A DNA stretch of 64,000 nt from Nocardia niwae NBRC 108934 = DSM 45340 (GTDB lineage Bacteria; Actinomycetota; Actinomycetes; Mycobacteriales; Mycobacteriaceae), in NCBI RefSeq assembly GCF_001613465.1, contig NZ_BDCK01000028.1, positions 1 to 64,000 on the forward strand, in the 5' to 3' direction. The number at the start of each line of letters is the position of its first letter. The stretch's first letter is position 1. The translations under genes were made by a program, and so were the position numbers. The notes below the pieces were generated by a model. That model did not search any database. It had not been told where the DNA came from and saw only the letters and a program-made list of their open reading frames with translations. This document shows, one piece after another, positions 47,550-56,666 of the stretch.

Positions 47550-48107
47550 ATGGCACTCGAGCATGCGTTGCTGGTATCGCTGACCGAGCGCGCCGGCTCG
47601 GGATACGAGCTGGCGCGCCGCTTCGACAAGTCCATCGGCTACTTCTGGAGCGCGACCCACCAGCAGATCTATCGCGTCCTCAAACGCATGGAGGAGTCCG
47701 GCTGGGTGGACGGCGAGTCGGTGGTGCAGGAGGGCAGGCCGGACAAGAAGGTGTACTCGGTGAGCGAGGCAGGCCGCGCCGAACTCGCGCGCTGGATCGC
47801 CGCACCGAGCGACTCGGGCACCCCGCGCAACGAACTCGCCGTGAAGATCCGCGCCGCCGCCTACGGAGACATCACCGCCCTGCGCGCCGAAGTGGCCCGC
47901 CATCGCGACCAGCACGCCCAGCGGCTCGAGCTGTACCGGCACATCGAGAAACGTGACTTCCCCGCCCCCGACCGGCTCGGCGGGACGACCCTGCACCAAT
48001 ACCTCGTCCTGCGCGCGGGCATCCGCGTGGAGTCGGGGTTCGTCGAATGGTGCGACGAAGTTCTGCAAGCACTGCATCCGCGCGCCTCAGCCCCGCGCGC
48101 GGATTGA
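47550..48107 (+). CDS. PadR-family regulator
   Basis: 185 residues. The N-terminal winged helix has ALEHALLVSLTERAGSGYELARRFDKSIGYFWSATHQQIYR then LKRMEESGWV, the classic PadR fold. The C-terminal half is a helical dimerisation domain of the Vir type. The ATG at 47550 is fixed by the leaderless -10 box. It stands 21 bases before fadH on the same strand and is divergent from an MFS gene, so it may control both. Confidence 0.88.
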   Translation: MALEHALLVSLTERAGSGYELARRFDKSIGYFWSATHQQIYRVLKRMEESGWVDGESVVQEGRPDKKVYSVSEAGRAELARWIAAPSDSGTPRNELAVKIRAAAYGDITALRAEVARHRDQHAQRLELYRHIEKRDFPAPDRLGGTTLHQYLVLRAGIRVESGFVEWCDEVLQALHPRASAPRAD

Positions 48108-48128
48108 CGGAGAAAGGCGACCTCACCC

Positions 48129-50159
48129 ATGAGCTCCTTCCCCCATTTGTTCGAGCCGCTCGATCTCGGCTCCACGACCTTGCGCAATCGAGTGGTGATG
48201 GGGTCGATGCACACCGGGCTGGAGGACCGCGCCTGGGACACCAACAAACTGGCCGCCTACTTCGCCGAGCGCGCACGCGGCGGCGCGGGCCTGATCATCA
48301 CCGGCGGCTACGCACCCAACCGCGCGGGCTGGCTGCTTCCGTTCGGGGCCAAGCTGACCAACAAGACCGAGGCGTACCGGCATCGCACGATCACCAGAGC
48401 GGTGCACGCCCACGGCGGCAAGATCGCCATCCAGATCCTGCACGCCGGTCGCTACTCCTACATGCCGGGCAGTGTGTCGGCGTCGTCGATCAAGGCGCCG
48501 ATCAATCCGTTCCGGCCGCGCGCGCTGTCGGCCAAAGGCATCGAGCGCACGATCGATGATTACGCCCGCTGCGCGAAACTCGCCCAGTTCGCCGGATACG
48601 ACGGCTGCGAGATCATGGGCGGGGAAGGCTATTTCATCAACCAGTTCCTCGCGCCGCGCACCAACAAGCGCACCGACGCATGGGGCGGCTCACCGGAGAA
48701 CCGGCGCCGGATCGCGGTGGAGATCGTGCGCCGCACTCGCGCCGCGGTCGGCCCGGACTTCATCATCGTGTTCCGGCTGTCCATGGCCGAACTGGTCGAG
48801 AAGGGGCAGACCTTCGACGAGATCGTCGCGCTGGCACAGGAACTCGAAGCCGCCGGAGTGGACATCCTGAATACCGACATCGGCTGGCACGAGGCCCGGG
48901 TGCCCACCATCGTGACCTCGGTGCCCCGCGCCGCCTTCGTCGAGTTCACCGCGAAGATCACCGCGCGGGTGGGCATCCCGGTCTGCGCGTCCAACCGGAT
49001 CAACATGCCCGAGGTGGCCGAGGAGATCCTGACTCGCGGTGACGCTCAGCTCGTTTCGCTGGCCCGCCCGTTCCTGTCCGACCCCGAGTGGGTGAACAAG
49101 GCCGCGCAGGATCGCGCCGACGAGATCAACACCTGCATCGCCTGCAACCAGGCGTGCCTCGACCACGCCTTCCAGCACAAGACCGTGTCGTGCCTGCTCA
49201 ACCCGCGCGCCGGACACGAGACCGAACTGAAGCTGCTTCCGACGCGCCGCGGCAAGCGCATCGCGGTCGTCGGCGCCGGACCGGCCGGGCTGTCGGCGGC
49301 GGTGAACCTCGCAGAACGCGGACACCGGGTCGACCTGTACGAGGCCGACGACAAGATCGGCGGCCAGTTCGACATCGCTCGCCGCATCCCGGGCAAGGAG
49401 GAATTCAGCGAGTCGATTCGCTACTACAACCGGATGCTCGAGCGCACCGGCGTCACCGTGCACCTGAACAAGCGGGTCGGCGCCGACGAACTCATCGCGG
49501 GAGGCTACGACGAGGTGGTGCTGGCCACCGGTGTGCAGCCACGCATCCCCGACATCCCCGGTATCGACCACCCCATGGTGCTGTCCTACGCCGAGCTGGT
49601 CCGGGAGGAGAAGCCGGTCGGCAAGCGCGTCGCGGTGATCGGCGCGGGCGGCATCGGCTACGACGTCAGCGAATTCCTCACTGTGGAAGGCCATCCGGCG
49701 CTCAAGCTGGACGAGTGGAAGGAAGAGTGGGGCGTCACCTCCGACGACGAGCAGGTCCGCGGGCAGCTCACCGCGCCGCGCCCCGCACCCGCGGCGCGTG
49801 AAGTCGTTCTGCTGCAACGCAAGACGACTCCGTTCGGCAAGGATCTGGGCAAGACCTCCGGCTGGGTGCACCGCGCCGCGCTGAAAGCCAAGGGCGTCGA
49901 GCAGCTCGGCGGCGTCAACTACGAGCGCATCGACGACAACGGCTTGCACATCAGCTTCGGCGAGAAGCGGCAACGGCCCCAGCTGATCCCGGTCGACAAC
50001 ATCGTCGTCTGCGCAGGCCAGGAATCCGTGCGCGACCTGGAGGCCCCGCTGCGCGCCGCGGGAGTCAGCCTGCATCTCATCGGCGGCGCCGAACTCGCCG
50101 CCGAACTGGACGCCAAAAGGGCCATCGACCAGGGCACCCGGCTCGCCGCACGGCTGTGA
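48129..50159 (+). CDS. fadH: 2,4-dienoyl-CoA reductase (FadH-type, NADPH/FMN/FAD/4Fe-4S)
   Basis: 676 residues, the full length of the family. The N-terminal old-yellow-enzyme barrel binds FMN (about 1-330; GGYAPNRAGWL and catalytic-region GCEIMGGEGYFINQFL). The [4Fe-4S] cysteines are in CIACNQACLDHAFQHKTVSC. The FAD domain has VVGAGPAGLSAAVNLAERGH, and the NADPH domain has AVIGAGGIGYDVSEF. It removes double bonds during beta-oxidation of unsaturated fatty acids. It follows padR closely and is probably co-transcribed with it. Confidence 0.9.
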   Translation: MSSFPHLFEPLDLGSTTLRNRVVMGSMHTGLEDRAWDTNKLAAYFAERARGGAGLIITGGYAPNRAGWLLPFGAKLTNKTEAYRHRTITRAVHAHGGKIAIQILHAGRYSYMPGSVSASSIKAPINPFRPRALSAKGIERTIDDYARCAKLAQFAGYDGCEIMGGEGYFINQFLAPRTNKRTDAWGGSPENRRRIAVEIVRRTRAAVGPDFIIVFRLSMAELVEKGQTFDEIVALAQELEAAGVDILNTDIGWHEARVPTIVTSVPRAAFVEFTAKITARVGIPVCASNRINMPEVAEEILTRGDAQLVSLARPFLSDPEWVNKAAQDRADEINTCIACNQACLDHAFQHKTVSCLLNPRAGHETELKLLPTRRGKRIAVVGAGPAGLSAAVNLAERGHRVDLYEADDKIGGQFDIARRIPGKEEFSESIRYYNRMLERTGVTVHLNKRVGADELIAGGYDEVVLATGVQPRIPDIPGIDHPMVLSYAELVREEKPVGKRVAVIGAGGIGYDVSEFLTVEGHPALKLDEWKEEWGVTSDDEQVRGQLTAPRPAPAAREVVLLQRKTTPFGKDLGKTSGWVHRAALKAKGVEQLGGVNYERIDDNGLHISFGEKRQRPQLIPVDNIVVCAGQESVRDLEAPLRAAGVSLHLIGGAELAAELDAKRAIDQGTRLAARL

Positions 50160-50166
50160 TCGGGCA

Positions 50167-50191
50167 GCGGCCGGGTTCCACGCCCGGCCGC
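50167..50191 (+). terminator. hairpin after fadH
   Basis: A 9-bp perfect stem GCGGCCGGG/CCCGGCCGC with a seven-base loop, six bases after the fadH stop. It has no T tract. Confidence 0.45.
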
Positions 50192-50252
50192 CGTTGCCGC
50201 GACGCGAGGACCTCGCCGGGGATCGTGCGGCGGACCACCGCCCGGGATCGCC

Positions 50253-50258
50253 TAGGCT
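50253..50258 (+). promoter_or_regulatory. -10 box (TAGGCT) of cmrA, leaderless
   Basis: TAGGCT lies 8-13 bases before the GTG at 50266 with no Shine-Dalgarno, which decides the start against a longer in-frame reading. Confidence 0.5.
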
Positions 50259-50265
50259 GCACCGG

Positions 50266-51069
50266 GTGAGCCTGCCCTCCCCCACCTCCGAGAACCGCGC
50301 GGTCGTCACCGGGGCCTCCTCCGGCATCGGCACCGCGCTCGCCGCCGAACTCGCCGCCCGCGGCTACTCGCTGATCCTGGTCGCCCGCCGCGAGGAGCTG
50401 CTCACCGAGCTCGCGCAGCGGTTGACCCTGGCCCACGGCATCACCGCCGAGGTGCGGCCGGTCGACCTGGCCGACCGCGAGCAGCGCGGTGTGCTGGTGG
50501 ACGAACTGGCGAGCCGCGACATCGCCCTGCTGTGCAACAACGCGGGCATCGCGACCTTCGGCGCGGTCGCGGAACTCGACCCGGCCTACGAACGCGCGCA
50601 GATGGAACTCAATGCCGTCGCCGTGCACGATCTGACCCTGGCCGTGCTGCCCGGCATGCTCGCCCGGCGCGGCGGAGGCATCCTGATCAGCGGGTCGGCC
50701 GCGGGCAACATGCCGATCCCGAACAACGCCACCTACGCCGCGAGCAAGGCGTTCGCCAACACCTTCTCCGAATCGCTGCGCGGCGAGCTGAAGGGCTCCG
50801 GCGTGCACGTCACGCTGTTGGCGCCCGGGCCGGTCCGCACCGAGATCCCGGATCCCGCCGAAGCCTCGATCGTCGACCGGATGGTGCCCGACTTCATGTG
50901 GGTGTCCTCGGAATACACCGCCAAGGTGTCCATCGACGCGCTCGCCCGCAACAAGATGCGCGTGGTCCCCGGCCTGATCAGCAAGGGAATGAGCGTGGCG
51001 GGGCAATACGGCCCGCGCGCGGTCACCGCTCCCATCGCGGGTGCGTTCTACAAGAAGCTCGGCAACTGA
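50266..51069 (+). CDS. cmrA: short-chain dehydrogenase, mycolate reductase CmrA-like
   Basis: 267 residues, NAD(P)-dependent SDR. Cofactor motif TGASSGIG (near residue 14), NNAG near 86, and catalytic Ser/Tyr/Lys in SGSAAGNMPIPNNATYAASK. The closing part (RVVPGLISKGMSVAGQYGPRA) is very close to my memory of Rv2509, which reduces the 3-oxo group of new mycolates. The neighbouring HerA-like and orn genes repeat the Rv2509-Rv2511 order, which supports this over a generic SDR. Confidence 0.85.
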   Translation: MSLPSPTSENRAVVTGASSGIGTALAAELAARGYSLILVARREELLTELAQRLTLAHGITAEVRPVDLADREQRGVLVDELASRDIALLCNNAGIATFGAVAELDPAYERAQMELNAVAVHDLTLAVLPGMLARRGGGILISGSAAGNMPIPNNATYAASKAFANTFSESLRGELKGSGVHVTLLAPGPVRTEIPDPAEASIVDRMVPDFMWVSSEYTAKVSIDALARNKMRVVPGLISKGMSVAGQYGPRAVTAPIAGAFYKKLGN

Positions 51070-51198
51070 GCGTCAGCGACCCGTCGAGAGAGATCACGCT
51101 GCTGCCGGCTCTCGCCACGAAGCCGCAGAGCTGGTCCGCCGGGAGACGACCGCCGACCTGCTCGCCCGCGAAGGTCGGCTGACCGCGCGCGCCGCCGC

Positions 51199-52890
51199 TC
51201 AGCGACGCCTGGTGCCGAACAGGCTGCGGGTGATCTGCCGACCGGCCGCGGTGGCGGCCGAACGCAGGAAGCTGCGCACCGCCGGATTGTTCATGATCCG
51301 CTCGGCCGCGGACTCCTCTTCCACCTGGGTGGCGGCACGGCCCGGTACGGGTGCGGGCTCCTGCGGCGCCGCCGCGGCCATCTTCGCGGCGAGCAGTTCG
51401 TAGGCCGACTCCCGGTCGATGGTCCGGGCGTACTTCGAGGCCAGCGAGCTGGACAGGGCCCGCGAGCGGATCGCGTCCGCGCCGATGTCGTCCATCAGCG
51501 ACCGGGGCGGCCGCAGCCTGGTCCAGGCCACCGGCGTCGGCGCGCCCTGCTCGGAGAGCACGGTCACGATCGCCTCGCCGGTGCCGAGCGAGGTCAGCGC
51601 CTGCTCCAAGTCGTACACGCCGGTCCTGGGATAGGTGCGAACGGTCTTGGCCAACGCCTTCTGGTCGTCCGGGGTGAACGCGCGCAGTGCGTGCTGGATG
51701 CGCGCGCCGAGCTGGGAGAGCACCGGATTCGGGATGTCGGTGGGCAACTGGGTGCAGAAGAACACGCCCACCCCCTTGGACCGGATCAGTTTGACGGTCT
51801 GCTCCACCTGATCCAGGAACGCCTTCGAAGCGTCGGAGAACAGCAGGTGGGCTTCATCGAAGAGGAAGACAAGCACGGGCTCGTCTGCGTCGCCGACCTC
51901 CGGCAACGTCTGGAACAGCTCGGCCAGCACCCACATCAGGAAGGTCGAGAACATCACCGGCCGCGCCGCCCGAGCGCCCAGCTCGAAGAGCGTGATCACC
52001 CCTTTCCCGTCCACGACCCGCACCAAGTCGGCCGGGTCGAGTTCGGGCTCGCCGAAGAACGTGTCGCCGCCGTCGGCCTCCAGATTCACCAGCGCGCGCA
52101 GGATCACCCCGGCGGTGGCCGCGGAGACGCCGCCGATGCCCTTCAGGTCGTCCTTGCCCTCGGGACTGGTCAGATGCGTGATCACGGCGCGCAGGTCCTT
52201 CAGGTCCAGCAGCGCGAGCCCGTTGCGGTCGGCCCAGTGGAAGATCAAGCCGAGGGTGGACTCCTGCGTCTCGTTCAGCTCCAGCACCTTGCTCAGCAGC
52301 ACCGGGCCGAAGGAGCTGATCGTCGCGCGGATCGGAAGCCCCGTCCCGGTGGTGCCCAGCGAGACGAACTCGGTCGGGAACCCGGTCGGGGCCCAGTCCG
52401 ATGCACCGGTCTCCGCGATGCGCGCGGCGAGTGTCTCGTCCGACCGCCCCGGCTCGGCCAGACCCGACAGGTCACCTTTGATGTCGGCCAGCACCACCGG
52501 GACCCCGGCGCCGGACAGCTGCTCCGCGATGCCCTGGAGGGTTTTCGTCTTCCCCGTGCCGGTTGCCCCGGCGATCAGACCGTGCCGGTTCATCATCCGC
52601 AGGGGAATGCGCACGCGCGCACCAGGGTCCACCGTCCCATCGACCACGACGGTGCCCAGTTCCAGGGCAGCGCCCTCGAAGGCGTACCCCCTGGCGATCT
52701 GCTGAGCGGCGGACGCCCCTTCCGCCTCGACGGACGGGGCGGCTCGTCCCGCCGAACCGGCTCCGGTCGCGGTCTGCTCGGCCAGCTCGCGTTCCGCGGC
52801 CTCCGCGGCCGCGGCCGCTTCCGCCGCGATCCGCGCCGCCTCGTCGGCCGCCTTGCGCGCCGCGGCCGCCTTCTCCTGCGGGGTGGTCAT
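51199..52890 (-). CDS. HerA-like / DUF853 ATPase (Rv2510c-like)
   Basis: 563 residues. The Ala/Glu-rich N-terminal 45 residues are probably a coiled coil. The P-loop domain has Walker A GATGTGKT (108-115), IKGDLSGLAEPG, and Walker B VFLFDEAHLLF (about 335-345). Related proteins are hexameric DNA translocases/helicases, but the role of this bacterial branch is not known. It is convergent with cmrA and divergent from orn. Confidence 0.85.
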   Translation of the reverse strand: MTTPQEKAAAARKAADEAARIAAEAAAAAEAAERELAEQTATGAGSAGRAAPSVEAEGASAAQQIARGYAFEGAALELGTVVVDGTVDPGARVRIPLRMMNRHGLIAGATGTGKTKTLQGIAEQLSGAGVPVVLADIKGDLSGLAEPGRSDETLAARIAETGASDWAPTGFPTEFVSLGTTGTGLPIRATISSFGPVLLSKVLELNETQESTLGLIFHWADRNGLALLDLKDLRAVITHLTSPEGKDDLKGIGGVSAATAGVILRALVNLEADGGDTFFGEPELDPADLVRVVDGKGVITLFELGARAARPVMFSTFLMWVLAELFQTLPEVGDADEPVLVFLFDEAHLLFSDASKAFLDQVEQTVKLIRSKGVGVFFCTQLPTDIPNPVLSQLGARIQHALRAFTPDDQKALAKTVRTYPRTGVYDLEQALTSLGTGEAIVTVLSEQGAPTPVAWTRLRPPRSLMDDIGADAIRSRALSSSLASKYARTIDRESAYELLAAKMAAAAPQEPAPVPGRAATQVEEESAAERIMNNPAVRSFLRSAATAAGRQITRSLFGTRRR

Positions 52891-53063
52891 CGCGCGTCCT
52901 CCGTCCTGACCCTGCCGGAACTGTGTTACGCGGCGTTTGCTGCTGCACCGAAAACGCCGGGTGCCGCTCAGGAAGAACTGTATCCGCGCCGGTCGACTTC
53001 GGGGACAGATCAGCTGCTACACGGTTGCCGCGCCGTACCGCATGCCCCGGGCCCGCGCCCGGC

Positions 53064-53069
53064 TAATGT
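53064..53069 (+). promoter_or_regulatory. -10 box (TAATGT) of orn, leaderless
   Basis: TAATGT lies 8-13 bases before the GTG at 53077, with no ribosome-binding site. Confidence 0.5.
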
Positions 53070-53076
53070 TGCACGG

Positions 53077-53730
53077 GTGTCCGACAAATACATGGTGTGG
53101 ATGGATTGCGAGATGACCGGCTTGCGCTTGGACAGCGACAAGCTGATCGAGGTGGCCGCACTCGTGACCGACAGCGATCTCAACATCCTCGGCGAGGGCG
53201 TGGACATCGTCATCCACGCCGATGACGATGCGCTGGCCGCGATGCCCGCGGTGGTCGCCGAGATGCACGCGCGCTCCGGGCTGACCGACGAGGTCCGCCG
53301 CTCCACCGTCACCCTCGAAGAGGCCGAGCAGCGCGTGCTCGACTACATCCGCCAGTACATCCCCACCCCGCGCACCGTGCCCCTGGCCGGTAACTCGATC
53401 GCCACCGACCGCGGTTTCATCGCCAGGGACATGCCCCTGCTCGATGCCCACCTGCACTACCGGATGGTCGACGTGAGTTCGATCAAGGAACTGTGCCGCC
53501 GCTGGTACCCGCGCATCTACTTCGGCCAGCCGGAGAAAGGCCTGAGCCATCGCGCGCTCGCCGACATCCAGGAGTCCATCCGGGAACTGGAGTACTACCG
53601 GCGGACCGCGTTCGTCGCGCCGCCGGGCCCCTCCACCACCGAAATCGCCGCGGTCGCCGCCGAGATCTCCGAGGGGGCCGCGGAGCGCACCGAATCGGCG
53701 CAGGTCAACGGCTCGCCTGACGCCGATTAG
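53077..53730 (+). CDS. orn: oligoribonuclease
   Basis: 217 residues, DEDDh 3'-5' exonuclease that degrades 2-5-mer RNA and pGpG-type dinucleotides. Catalytic residues are visible in WMDCEMTGL (D10, E12), NSIATDRGFIARDMP and SHRALADIQESI. Compared with E. coli Orn it carries an extra C-terminal tail of about 30 Ala/Glu residues. The GTG start is chosen because of the -10 box directly upstream. tRNA-His follows, as in M. tuberculosis. Confidence 0.93.
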   Translation: MSDKYMVWMDCEMTGLRLDSDKLIEVAALVTDSDLNILGEGVDIVIHADDDALAAMPAVVAEMHARSGLTDEVRRSTVTLEEAEQRVLDYIRQYIPTPRTVPLAGNSIATDRGFIARDMPLLDAHLHYRMVDVSSIKELCRRWYPRIYFGQPEKGLSHRALADIQESIRELEYYRRTAFVAPPGPSTTEIAAVAAEISEGAAERTESAQVNGSPDAD

Positions 53731-53783
53731 GGCGTGGGCGGGTTGACACGCTAATATCTAGCCCGCCGGTTCTTACCGGCAAT

Positions 53784-53860
53784 GGTGAGCGTAGTTCAGT
53801 TGGTAGAGCACCAGGTTGTGATCCTGGCTGTCGCGGGTTCGAGTCCCGTCGCTCACCCCA
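53784..53860 (+). tRNA. tRNA-His (anticodon GTG)
   Basis: Acceptor GTGAGCG/CGCTCAC with the extra G at -1 facing C73, anticodon stem CCAGG-TTGTGAT-CCTGG, T arm CGGGTTCGAGTCCCG, and encoded CCA at 53858-53860. Confidence 0.96.
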
Positions 53861-53863
53861 AGG

Positions 53864-53904
53864 GCCCGGGTGGCTCCGAGAGATCGGAGTCACCCGGGCT
53901 TTTT
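53864..53904 (+). terminator. intrinsic terminator after tRNA-His
   Basis: A 16-bp GC-rich stem (GCCCGGGTGGCTCCGA with its complement, one G-T pair) with a GAGA loop, followed by TTTTT. Confidence 0.9.
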
Positions 53905-54054
53905 CATTGCGCCTCAATCTCTTTGCCGATTTCGCGTCACCGAAATGTGAAACGAATACCCTCCAGAATCCGCCCCACCTCCGTAGACTGCGGTGCACAG
54001 GGGACGGCGTCGCTGGGGCGCTCTCCCGGTTCGACCAGAAAGACACACCTCGTG

Positions 54055-54306
54055 ATGCGTTCCGCGGTTATCGCAGCCTTCGTCGGCGCCACCCTGCTCA
54101 CCGGATCCAGCGGAACCGCCGTCGCGGGCATCGGACTTCCCCCGCTGCCCGAATCCGGTTCGGCGTCGAGCGGCTCCGCGGGCGGCCTGGCCACCACCGG
54201 ATCCGCCGGCACCGGTTCGGCGGGCAGCAAGCTGTTGTGCGCCGCCACGGGCAGCGCGATCGCGATCCTGGGTGACGCCCAGTTGGGCTGCAACATGCTG
54301 CCCTGA
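54055..54306 (+). CDS. small secreted Gly/Ser/Ala-repeat protein
   Basis: 83 residues. Signal peptide MRSAVIAAFVGATLLTG with cleavage near AVAG, then a low-complexity GSAS/GSAG/TGSAG region and a short tail with two cysteines (LLCAATG and LGCNMLP) that could form a disulfide. No family is recognised. The ATG at 54055 follows a GTG in frame at 54052, and either may be used. The same GSAG-type spacer occurs in the Excalibur protein at 60.0 kb. Confidence 0.6.
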   Translation: MRSAVIAAFVGATLLTGSSGTAVAGIGLPPLPESGSASSGSAGGLATTGSAGTGSAGSKLLCAATGSAIAILGDAQLGCNMLP

Positions 54307-54315
54307 CGCCCCCGA

Positions 54316-54362
54316 AACGCCGAACGGGCCACCGGATGCGATCCGGTGGCCCGTTCGGCGTT
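54316..54362. terminator. bidirectional terminator, 22-bp perfect stem
   Basis: An uninterrupted 22-bp inverted repeat with a three-base loop (54338-54340), between convergent genes ending at 54306 and 54373. Confidence 0.8.
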
Positions 54363-54372
54363 CGGCTTCGGC

Positions 54373-55611
54373 TCAGCGATTGTCGTCCGCGTTGCCCGCC
54401 TTCCAGACCGGCCACGGGATGTTCCAGTCACCCAAGCCGTCCACGCCGGAGAGGGTGCCGCCCACGGTGTTCTTCACGATCGTGATGTCACCGCGCTTGG
54501 CGTTCTGGAAGACCCACTGCGCGTTCGCCGGGCTGAGGTTCAGGCAGCCGTGACTGGTGTTGCTGTAGCCCTGCGCACCGACCGACCACGGCGCCGAGTG
54601 GAAGAAGATGCCGCTGTAGGACAGTCGCGTCGCGAAATCCACCGGCGTCTTGTAGCCGTCCGGCGAGCTGACCGCCACGCCGTAGGTCGAGGAATCCATG
54701 ATGATCTTCTCGTGCCGGTCGGCGACGATGTAGATGCCGTTGTCGGTGGGCGTGCTGTCCTTGCCCATCGAGGTCGGCATGGTGCGGATGACCTGACCGT
54801 TCTGCTCGACGGTCACCTGCTTGGTGTTGTCGTCGGCGGTGAAGATCACCGCGTCGCCGATGGTGAAGAACGAGTGGATGTTGTCCTGCCCGTACAGACC
54901 GTTACCGAGATCACGCCCATAGACGTTCACGTCGATGGTGACCTTCGTCCCCGGCGCCCAGAAATGCTCCGGACGCCACCGCACCTCGCGATTGTTCACC
55001 CAGTAGAACGCGCCCTCCACCGGCGGTTCGGTGGTGATCTTGATCGCCGACTGCGCGGCCTTTCGATCGGGGATGTTCTCGTCGAACTGGACGGCCACCG
55101 GCTGGCCGATACCGACCACCTCCGCCTCGCCCGGGACCAGGTAGGGCTTGGTCTGGTTACCGGGCGAACTCGTGGTGAAGCTCAGGGTGGCGGAGTTCGC
55201 ACCACCGAGCCCGATCGCATCGGCCTTCAACCGGTAGGTCTTCCCGTACCCGAGCACCTCGGTGGTCTCCCACGAGCGCCCGTCGGCGGCGAGCTTGCCC
55301 TCCACCGCCTTGCCCTGCGGGCTGACCAGGGTCACGTTGGTGAACCTGCCGTCCTCCACCTTGAACGCCAGTGGGACGCCAGGCGAGACGCCCACCTCAC
55401 CGTCCTTCACCGGAGACATCAGCTTGGGCTTGATCAATTCCGTGATGGGGTTGCGATCGATGGCCACCTGCGCCGCATCCTTGGCGTCGGATGCCGAACA
55501 TCCCGTCAATGCCATCGCGGCCACCGCGACGAGGATCACCGGTCCCGCGATAGTGCGCATCGACCAGCGTGTGGCCGGCTTGCGCTTGTGCCGACCTAGA
55601 CCAACGCTCAT
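54373..55611 (-). CDS. L,D-transpeptidase lipoprotein (LdtMt2-like)
   Basis: 412 residues. An N-terminal membrane anchor ends in the lipobox LTGC (C38), two Ig-like domains follow (about 60-260), then the YkuD catalytic domain with the SHGCLN motif (H354, C356), and a C-terminal tail rich in Trp (DWNIPWPVW). It makes 3-3 cross-links in peptidoglycan outside the membrane and is insensitive to most penicillins but not carbapenems, as a family property. The position after orn/tRNA-His fits Rv2518c (LdtB/LppS). GGGG stands upstream of the ATG at 55611. Confidence 0.92.
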   Translation of the reverse strand: MSVGLGRHKRKPATRWSMRTIAGPVILVAVAAMALTGCSASDAKDAAQVAIDRNPITELIKPKLMSPVKDGEVGVSPGVPLAFKVEDGRFTNVTLVSPQGKAVEGKLAADGRSWETTEVLGYGKTYRLKADAIGLGGANSATLSFTTSSPGNQTKPYLVPGEAEVVGIGQPVAVQFDENIPDRKAAQSAIKITTEPPVEGAFYWVNNREVRWRPEHFWAPGTKVTIDVNVYGRDLGNGLYGQDNIHSFFTIGDAVIFTADDNTKQVTVEQNGQVIRTMPTSMGKDSTPTDNGIYIVADRHEKIIMDSSTYGVAVSSPDGYKTPVDFATRLSYSGIFFHSAPWSVGAQGYSNTSHGCLNLSPANAQWVFQNAKRGDITIVKNTVGGTLSGVDGLGDWNIPWPVWKAGNADDNR

Positions 55612-55885
55612 TTCAACCCCGTTTCAAAGTCTCCCGACCGCCACGCCGCTCACCCCGCCGTGTACGCGGGGCGGTCGAAACCACAATCGGACATTCTGCC
55701 AGTGCGTCACGTCCAGGCCAATGTGAACACCATGTCCGTCACTGCAGCGTTACCACCTGTAGATCAACCGGGCGATCCCACGTGTTACCGGCGCGGAAGC
55801 GCATCACATCGTCGCCGGTCAGGGCACGATTTCACTTCTGCGGGCCCGGCCTGTTAAGGTTTGTCCCGCACCGGAACACGGAGCA

Positions 55886-55962
<77 letters not shown>

Positions 55963-55969
55963 CACGAGA

Positions 55970-56010
55970 ACCGTGCCCTTGCCACCATTCGTCGGCAAGG
56001 GCACGGTTTT
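55970..56010 (+). terminator. intrinsic terminator after tRNA-Lys
   Basis: A 14-bp stem ACCGTGCCCTTGCC with its complement and a ten-base loop, followed by a TTTT run. Confidence 0.85.
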
Positions 56011-56274
56011 CTCGTCTCAGCAGCGAGTCGGCCATCGTGACATCACCGTGACCTGGACGTTTTCCCAGATGCACCAGTAGTCTCAATTCGGACAGCGATA
56101 CGCCTGCCGAGCCGCCGAAATCCAGCTATCCGGCCGAAAAGTTCTGTGATGTACAGCACAAGAGGTTTACCGGCAAACTCCCAGCTCGGATAACGATTCG
56201 GCTACCGCATCCTGGGCTTTCCAAGATCGTCAACACCTGCCATTCAGAATTCGTTCACCCTCTGTTAACCAAGC

Positions 56275-56320
56275 GTGACCATTCTGCAATCAGGTCACAA
56301 AGCGACCTGAAGTTTGGTCA
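56275..56320. promoter_or_regulatory. cluster of GGTCA half-sites
   Basis: GTGACC (56275-56280) faces GGTCAC (56293-56298), TCAGGTC (56290-56296) faces GACCTGA (56304-56310), and a further GGTCA ends at 56320. These nested inverted repeats suggest a binding site for a dimeric regulator of the gene at 56667. Confidence 0.35.
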
Positions 56321-56435
56321 GCCCGAGGAGTTGTAGACACCGATTCGGTAACGATCACCCGGCAGGCAGCTGCCCGCCCAGTGATCAGCGGAGCGGAATC
56401 CGGCAACGGACCCGCGAACCTACTTCCGCCCGTCT

Positions 56436-56455
56436 CTTCGCATCGAGATGCGAAG
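56436..56455. promoter_or_regulatory. palindrome CTTCGCATC-GA-GATGCGAAG
   Basis: A perfect 9-bp inverted repeat with a two-base centre, 210 bases before the transglycosylase start. The tight centre suits a protein-binding site better than an RNA hairpin. Confidence 0.4.
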
Positions 56456-56666
56456 TCCCGCGCGACACCGCGGCCGAGCCCCGACGAGGGCGATCCGGCG
56501 CCGCACGAACCGCGTCGCGTTCCGGGGACCTGAGCGTCCCCCACAACAAAACCACACAACAGCACATGGCCGTTTTCGGCGCGCGTCCACGAGCGTACGC
56601 CGCAGGATCCGTGCTGCCCAACTGCGGCCGGATCGAGTAAGTCCCCGACCAAGGAACCGATTCGCA

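Larger units (their letters stand above)
56011..56666. other. long non-coding leader region upstream of the transglycosylase gene
   Basis: About 650 bases without a credible gene, holding the two repeat structures listed separately. Long leaders are common before actinobacterial cell-wall hydrolase genes. I looked for c-di-AMP (ydaO) riboswitch landmarks and did not find them. Confidence 0.4.

Noticed and set aside
56011..56666. c-di-AMP (ydaO) riboswitch before the transglycosylase gene
   Set aside because: The hallmark GGGGTGAA and the AACCCGACAGCTAACCTCGTAGGC-like core were not found.
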